Below, piece after piece: positions 59,301 through 64,000 of a stretch of DNA of 64,000 bases. The translations under genes were made by a program, and so were the position numbers. Under the pieces are notes generated by a model. That model did not search any database, had not been told where the DNA came from, and was given only the letters and a program-made list of their open reading frames with translations. Position 1 is the stretch's first letter. Every line of letters starts with the position of its first letter. Where the stretch lies: NCBI GenBank assembly GCA_030549495.1, contig JAUIRK010000936.1:124001-188000 (forward strand). The letters are read 5' to 3'. This stretch comes from Nectonema munidae (taxonomy: Eukaryota > Nematomorpha > Nectonematoida > Nectonematidae).

Positions 59301-61039
59301 AATCCCCAACAATATCAGCATACAAGATTCTGGCACGTTTCCTGAAAGTCCCTTGCACTTGTGAAAGCCTAAGGTAAAACGCTCTTGTTATTTTGTATTT
59401 CAGTGTGCTTGAGTAACAAAGTGTAAACTTATTTGTTATAAATGCGAAGTGGCGATATAAAAATTTCAACATAAAGAACACATATTTGAAAATCAGAATC
59501 CGGTTGATTATTTTAACTGAGAGAGAAGGGGAACTAACAACCTTCCTTTTTTGAAAGAGTGAATTCCCATTTCTATAGATATAAAATACGGACTGATCGG
59601 AGAACCAAGAGAACTTATCCTAACGAATTAAACAAGAAGCTTATCCACTACACCGTATTGCTTAATTTCTTCATTTATAGATCGCCTAATGGTTGAAGTA
59701 TTGGATATTCGCTTTGTCCTCCTGAGTCCGATTCTACATCGTCGTCAAATCCCTCTCTGTCCTAGAAATACTACTCTGCTGCTTCATATCTTTTGCAAGA
59801 GGGATGATCAAGAAATCTGGGATTTGTAATTTTTATTTTGAACACCACATACCCCTCAATTCTCGTCGATACCTTGTAAAGATGAATTTTTGAATTGGAT
59901 TGCGCCTATCCCTTGAATGTTTTTAAACATATAACTTTTGAATAAATCTGTTTATTTCAAAAAAATTTCTAAAAGAAAATCGTCCTTTTGGTCAAATCTA
60001 TGAGGTGAATTTAAGCAGAATACCAAATGATAGAAGTAAGGTTAACGTATTTTGTTTTACCCATCATGTATTTATCTATTATTTATTGAATGAAAATTTC
60101 CTTCAAATTGTTAGAGAATCGTTCGGAGCATTTTTTATTTGGACTTTGTTTGACGATGGGGTGAACAAAAATTTGACTAAAATTTAGAGTAATCAACTCC
60201 TTTTAGATGCAACTGCTTTTGCTTGGTGAGTCGTTGTTTATTTCGGCATCGAGCGCAAATAGACCGTTTCGTCGGTGCGCATAAAACGACCTTGGAACCA
60301 ACAACGCCAATTCAAACGAAAAGGCAGACTATTTGTCTAGAAGCAGCTACAACTTTTTTCGTTGCACATTTTCAGTTCATTTTTAACTCTTGTTTTTTGC
60401 TCTACTCATTTTAGCCCAGGTGAAATACACCTGGTTTTCTGGCTTCTATAGTATTAATTGCATTTTATTATTTCATATCTGGAATTTTTAAAATTTTAAA
60501 CACCGATTATTATTATCTTAAATATTTGCAGAAAATTTTTTGAAAGTAAGAATTTTAAGTAATTAGATGCCAATTAATAAAATATTACTTTATTTACACG
60601 AGTAATTATATTTAAATTTTGACTGGTGAAAAAGCTGTAAAATAAATACTATGACTAAAATATAAATGGAATTACACTAGAAATCTTTCGCAGGAAAAAA
60701 TGGTGCAACTAAAAAGTACCAAAAAAGCAGAAGAAAAAAACGAAGAGATTTTTAAAGTATAAAGAGTCAAAAATACATCTACATTGCTACCGTTCATGAA
60801 AACCGAGTAAAGGAAAATTAAACTAATAAAAAAAGGTTACCTATTTTAGCTATGCTCACTAACAAGATCCAGATTGAGATGATTAATGGAAGTTTGACGT
60901 GGTGGAATAGTATTTCTGAAACATGGTATCTGATTTCTCCCTCCAAAGGCTTCTTTTCATGCGAGCATACGATATAGAGAGGCAGAAGCGTGGCAGGAAT
61001 GGAAAGGATATATAACACATATTTTATTCCACTAAACAT
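44334..61039 (-). CDS. NHE: Na+/H+ exchanger, SLC9 family (7 coding exons)
   Basis: Membrane antiporter that exports protons in exchange for sodium, controlling cell pH and volume. Exons, 5' to 3': 61039-60841, 59368-59069, 56379-56213, 53307-53153, 51490-51389, 49069-48852, 45325-44334. All junctions are GT-AG and in phase, giving 710 residues. Landmarks: [12 protein letters not shown] (57-68), [10 protein letters not shown] (from 79), [17 protein letters not shown] (112-128), AVDPVA with Asp189, FGESLLND with Glu213 and Asp218 (ion-binding segment), KIIEP (near 280), IIFLFLG (near 346), and [11 protein letters not shown] with Arg411. The [12 protein letters not shown] form places it among plasma-membrane type NHEs. 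The cytosolic tail (about 460-710) begins with the conserved [18 protein letters not shown]; a CHP-binding-like [17 protein letters not shown] follows. N-terminal residues 7-25 are hydrophobic, signal-like. The true start may be 10 codons earlier through an upstream exon. Confidence 0.93.
45326..48851. other. Last NHE intron
   Basis: Contains a coding-like plus-strand segment (45540-45812) and a MITE-like C-rich piece near 48455-48490 (CCCCCTGTAATTGCGCCCCTGG). The part at 47050-47380 is less AT-rich and may be an old repeat of unknown type. Otherwise AT-rich. Confidence 0.45.
45540..45812 (+). CDS. Orphan coding-like segment inside an NHE intron
   Basis: A frame is open for 90 codons to the TGA at 45810-45812, with no Met until codon 24 (45609). 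The predicted product has an acidic stretch ([14 protein letters not shown]) followed by a Lys/Ser-rich part ([29 protein letters not shown]), a balanced makeup unlike the surrounding AT-rich noise. An AATAAA signal follows the stop by 20 bases (45833-45838). A CAG/TTTAG-type acceptor (GGCTTTAG, about 45512-45519) lies just upstream. It could be the last exon of a gene nested in the intron, or the 3' piece of a retrocopy. I recognise no domain. Confidence 0.35.
   Translation, partial: RKKDDKANETELLEESDTITDDTMLQRHIKEVINKYKKVRLSSCLNTETDLSEKMKLFERTGKISDRLQKLSSKGSFLSKISFSLTPEKR
49070..51388. other. NHE intron, AT-rich
   Basis: Short direct repeats occur (AGCATATTTGAAAA with GGGTATA near 50290-50510; CTGTAGCAACTATATT twice at 51150-51195), and a (GA)n run at 50700-50714. 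The frames at 49485-49892 have no recognised family. No gene seen. Confidence 0.45.
51491..53152. other. NHE intron with a SINE
   Basis: Contains the tRNA-derived SINE at 51553-51689. The rest is AT-rich, with repeated short forms of GCGAA/TTCGC. No gene seen. Confidence 0.5.
51553..51689 (-). mobile_element. tRNA-derived SINE (clear A and B boxes)
   Basis: On the minus strand the unit starts AATCGGCAGATGGCCTAGTGG, with A box TGGCCTAGTGG (51679-51669) and B box GGTTTCGATTCCC (51637-51625). The A-to-B spacing is close to that of a tRNA gene. Beyond the B box the sequence is no longer tRNA-like (AAGATTATTCTTCCC, then GGATGCGATACCGACAA). It may be a SINE or a tRNA pseudogene; a working tRNA is unlikely. 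Confidence 0.75.
54283..54538. mobile_element. hAT MITE (256 bp)
   Basis: Ends CAGGGGTTCTGAAACC and, inverted, CAAGTGTTCTCAACCT. Subterminal AGTACCCCCTG and AGTACCCCTAG are in direct order. Flanks TTTAAGC at 54276-54282 and 54539-54545 are identical over 7 bases. No coding capacity. Confidence 0.88.
54806..55650. mobile_element. MULE-like MITE with modular inverted ends (845 bp)
   Basis: The target duplication ATAAATCTT is perfect (54797-54805 and 55651-55659). Ends begin GGTATCCGGTAATTTCATCG and, inverted, GGTTCACTGTAATTTCATCG. Each arm is over 100 bp and built of the module GGTAATTTCATCG repeated three or four times, followed by related forms (AAGTAAATTCATCG, TTGGTATTTTCATCG). The centre is AT-rich without an open frame. 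It has the same GGT...ACC termini and duplication size as the MULE at 39078-41350. Confidence 0.92.
56412..56439 (+). repeat. (TTAG)n microsatellite
   Basis: About seven direct copies of TTAG. The unit is four bases, so it is not the TTAGG telomere repeat of arthropods. Confidence 0.85.
58690..58830 (+). mobile_element. tRNA-derived SINE
   Basis: A-box-like TAAGCTTGGTTAG (58691-58703) and B box GGTTCGATTC (58733-58742). The tail TCGATGAAAACACTCGAAGG (58787-58806) recurs in the CBS intron at 25321-25346, which supports a repeated family. Confidence 0.65.
59590..59655 (-). mobile_element. tRNA-like SINE head (minus)
   Basis: A box GGTGTAGTGGATAAGC (59654-59639) and a B-box-like GGTTCTCCGATC (59606-59595) in the correct order on the minus strand. 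No full cloverleaf confirmed. Confidence 0.5.
59680..59740 (+). mobile_element. tRNA-like SINE head (plus)
   Basis: A-box-like TCGCCTAATGGTTGAAG (59682-59698) followed by a degenerate B box GAGTCCGATTC (59723-59733). It faces away from the minus-strand tRNA-like segment 25 bp to its left. Confidence 0.45.
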
Positions 61040-61055
61040 TTCCAATAAAAAGATC
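60841..61055 (-). other. Alternative longer form of the first NHE exon
   Basis: An AG acceptor (TTTTATAG) lies just right of 61055. If it is used, the exon gains the codons for IFLLE before MFSG. It joins in phase with the candidate exon 62353-62219, whose last codons begin at an ATG (MSEKK). The predicted start would then be [14 protein letters not shown]. Confidence 0.4.
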
Positions 61056-63687
61056 CTATAAAAGTTATGAATAAACATTATATTTCTATTTTTTACAATA
61101 TATACATTACATTGTAAAATATTAAGATGTAAATAGTTAATATTTGCACTCAAACAACCCATTCTTTTAAATACTACTTTTTGAATTCTTGAAATTATAT
61201 TTCATTTTTTTGAAATATTCTTATAGTTATACTAATTTACAAAAGCCTCTAACAAAAATAAAATTTGAATAATTAAATGCCGCAAATTAATTATTTTAAG
61301 AATTAAGATTTAAAATTTTCACTTGTCCAAATTAATAATGAAATTTTCGGAAATTTGTGAAAGGCTGATATTTGGCGAAAATGAAACTCGCAAATATAGA
61401 TATATAACTATAACATATGAAAATAATTTTGAAAACATATGATTGCTCTGGAAAATAACACTACTATTTTTAACTCATAAATCGCGGAAATTTAACTTCC
61501 GCAAAAATTTCTTCATTTACACTAATAAAAAGGTGAAAAAATGTTTACTTTTTGCAATATTTTGAAAAGTCTATGAAAAACCTAAGTTTGTTATTTTCCA
61601 TTAATATACACATATAAATTGTAGCGTAAGAATATTTATGAAAAGTACTTCAGTAATTTGGGTCTTATACAAATCAATTGCGTCCATCTGTTACAAAAAC
61701 TCTACCGACTGTTAACTATTATCCGCTGTGAGTTATTTTAAACATTCAAACATAACATTTGTTTCAAAACCTTTATAAATGAGAAATGTAGATTGTACAT
61801 TCTTAAAATAGCGATTGTTAGGAACTATACCGCGTATAAATCGTTAAGGAAATTAGTTTTAATTAAATTCAAAGTAATAATATATTATTAACTCACTAGT
61901 TGATTAAAGTGTTCATGCAGTAATTTATTCAGTAACAAGACACGTGAAAAATTAGTAGTTGCTTAGTAATTCATTTGTTCAACTACACTTTAGAGCAAAA
62001 ATAGTCGTGTTTACTCATATAGATCTTGAATTATGTTTAAGAAAGGCGCCTTTCGGTTATTTAAGCATGCACCATATTTTCGTTCTTTGTGATGATATGG
62101 AGCATGGAAAATTACATTTTTATTGATAAAATTGAATTATATCAAGATGCCATTAATTCCATCATTCAAAATAATGCAATTTTTTTGCTTCTCTTTCAAA
62201 AGATTTGCTTTTTCTTACTTCTTTTCACTCATCTTATGATGGAGTCTAATTTGACTAGTTCTCAGGTCAAGTAATGATGCATGGCTTTGTTCCAACTGTA
62301 ACAATGCAACTTCTAGTATGTTCAAGGACATCCCAGGTGTAAAACGATTTATGCTGTCACAAAACCCAAAATATCTCCAAAAATGGGGTAAATAGAAAAG
62401 AAAATGGGAGAGTTTGCAAGAGAAAAGTTTTGCCGTTAAAATAGATAGAGCAATGAAGCGCTTGTTCAAAAACAAACACAAAGAATTGTGAACGAAAATA
62501 TACGATATGTGATGAGCGTGGTCAACCCATGATGCCTTGTATAATTCGAAAAGGCACCTTAACCATTTGCTATTTCAATAAATTTTCGAGCGCTCTGTTC
62601 TTGTTCATCTCAAATCTAACGTTAGAAGGAGGCAAAAGAAGGAGGATTTTTAGTGTTTTCTACTTATTTGCCTGTTTAACTTTTATTCATGACTTCCCAG
62701 CTACATTTTTTTACTTTTTCACTTCAAATGCGTCCTTTTTTACATTGAGTTAATTTTTAATAAGCATAAAAATGAGGAAAATTAAATCAATTATTTCACT
62801 ATTTTACAATTTAAGAAGATAAAAAATTAAATTTCTGAGGAAAACTTAAATTTTTCAAAAGCTTCCATTTTTTCGCATTTAAGCTATGAAATTCACACTT
62901 AAATTTAAAATGGACGCATTTTGCACTTAAAGTAAAAGTGGTATAAATAAATAAACTTGAAAACTTAGTCAAGAATGACCAAAATTTTTAATCATAATTT
63001 GCATACAAATTCTTTTCCAAGAAGAATTTCTTCAAATATACTGGAAGAAACTCTACAAATTCAATGTAGTCATAGAAGTCTAATAATGTGATGTTAGAAT
63101 GGCACTGGTACTTATTGGTCCATTTTTATTATAAAAAAGTTTAAAAAAAATCATCAAAAATTTATATTATAAAAAAGCTGAATAAAATGTAACTTTTACT
63201 TAATTAGTTAGTTAGTGGATTAGTTAAATTAAGCATTTTAAGACAAGAGGCAGATAACCAATATGTTGCAAAATTTTAAAAATTAAATTAAATTTTAATG
63301 ATAAAAAAACTATATCATTTATCTTTTATAATAAAAAATTTTTAGTGATATTTTTTTAACTTTTTCATAATAACATTTTCTAAGGGAGGGGATGGAAGAG
63401 GGAGAGATAACGAACAGGTACTTACTTCGCAGGTAGATAACGAAAAGTTGTTCTATATTGTCATACACAAATTTTTTGTTTGCTATATAGTTGGTTCGGT
63501 TGTCAGGCGTGGAAATGAGTGAATATCAATTATCCAGAGTTTACTTAAAAATGTTGGAAATTAGTATTAAAATATTTAATACTCTTTCCCTAATCTTATT
63601 TAAAGTTACGCTTTAGGTGTGTGGAAGATGATGGGGTAGGCGTAGAAATGGGTGCGGCATCGAATACACAAAAGTTGGAAATGTTAC
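61056..63687. other. Region 5' of NHE, mostly AT-rich
   Basis: Contains the candidate exon 62219-62353 and a possible 27-bp microexon at 63426-63452 (minus; flanked by ATATAG and GTAAGT). NHE promoter elements cannot be picked out by eye. Confidence 0.4.
62219..62353 (-). other. Candidate 5' exon of NHE
   Basis: Bounded by an acceptor (TTTGTGACAG) and a good donor (GTAAGA). It is open in the frame INRFTPGMSLNILEVALLQ...LRTSQIRLHHKMSEKK. Its end phase fits the longer form of the first NHE exon. It could be 5' untranslated with the start at MSEKK (ATG at 62232-62230), or belong to an upstream gene. No domain is certain. Confidence 0.35.
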
Positions 63688-63759
63688 CTCGGTGCGGTGC
63701 AGAAGGAAGACAGTGATAACGAGAGGAAGTGTTGTAAAGAACGTCACAGCGCTTTCAGC
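63688..63759 (-). CDS. Orphan exon encoding a membrane segment
   Basis: A 72-bp open segment between an acceptor (TTTGTAG) and a donor (GTAACA) on the minus strand. It codes for 24 residues: AESAVTFFTTLPLVITVF followed by LLHRTE, a likely membrane helix. The other two frames have stops. G+C content is higher than its surroundings, as for the NHE and CBS exons. It does not fit in phase with the 62219-62353 candidate, so it more likely belongs to another minus-strand gene extending past the right edge. Confidence 0.4.
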
Positions 63760-64000
63760 CTACAAATAAATTGAGTTAGCGCTTTCAGCACAATTTAAGC
63801 GTTGTCCTTGCTGGCAGAGCTTCGCAAAAACGTTTGTCTTTGAGCGGTTCATTTTCGAAACACGTTCACTAATGTGAACATGCGGATTGAGTTTTTATGC
63901 ATCGCAGATTAATTCCTATACTTGAAAATGGATAAAACAAATAACAAATATGTAATATGATTAATTCTTCATAAATTTTAAATAGTGAAAAAAGCAGCTT

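Larger units (their letters stand above)
59369..60840. other. First NHE intron with tRNA-like repeats
   Basis: Contains the two tRNA-like segments at 59590-59655 (minus) and 59680-59740 (plus). The frames at 60005-60414 match no known family. The rest is AT-rich. Confidence 0.45.

Noticed and set aside
59342-59368. NHE exon starting at 59341
   Set aside because: An AG at that point would drop nine residues; the acceptor at 59369 restores the family-typical KIGFH...PES spacing and keeps the phase.
1-64000. LTR retrotransposons or other virus-like fossils
   Set aside because: No long terminal direct repeats, protease/integrase motifs or capsid-like frames were recognised.

Overview
The window looks like nuclear DNA of an invertebrate animal, most likely an arthropod. 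This is inferred from AT-rich sequence, two host genes with long AT-rich introns and GT-AG junctions, an R1-type LINE, and a dense mix of hAT, Mutator-like (MULE) and piggyBac-type DNA transposons and tRNA-derived SINEs. I cannot name the species. No bacterial features, CRISPR arrays, rRNA genes or clear functional tRNA genes were seen, and no LTR retrovirus or other capsid- or envelope-bearing element was recognised.

Two host genes lie tail to tail. On the plus strand a cystathionine beta-synthase (CBS) gene runs from 15929 to 42513. I could place twelve coding exons whose phases join without error into 504 codons plus stop. On the minus strand a plasma-membrane type Na+/H+ exchanger (SLC9/NHE) runs from about 61039 down to 44334. 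Seven coding exons join in phase into 710 codons plus stop. About 1.8 kb separates the two 3' ends.

Layout: 1-2090, 5' part of a minus-strand LINE that runs off the left edge; 2090-5850, AT-rich non-coding; 5852-7529, broken hAT element, then a tRNA-like SINE; 8440-8626, hAT MITE; 9311-9926, MITE with modular ends; 10985-12420, a compositional anomaly (GC-rich, then C-poor); 12461-12661, transposase fragment; 15049-15178, piggyBac-type MITE; 15929-42513, CBS, its introns filled with MITEs, a 34-bp minisatellite, tandem duplications, three hAT elements and a MULE with 176-bp terminal repeats; 42514-44333, intergenic; 44334-61039, NHE, with SINEs, MITEs and an orphan coding-like segment in its introns; 61.1-64 kb, two or three possible extra minus-strand exons.

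The most interesting signal is in the mobile elements. A 2.27-kb MULE (39078-41350) encodes an intron-bearing FLYWCH/MULE transposase, and two non-autonomous elements share its GGT...ACC termini and 8-9 bp target duplications. The ends of those two, and of a third candidate, are built from different short tandem modules. I found no evidence for a novel multi-gene system. All homology calls rest on recognised motifs and hand translation; no searches were run.
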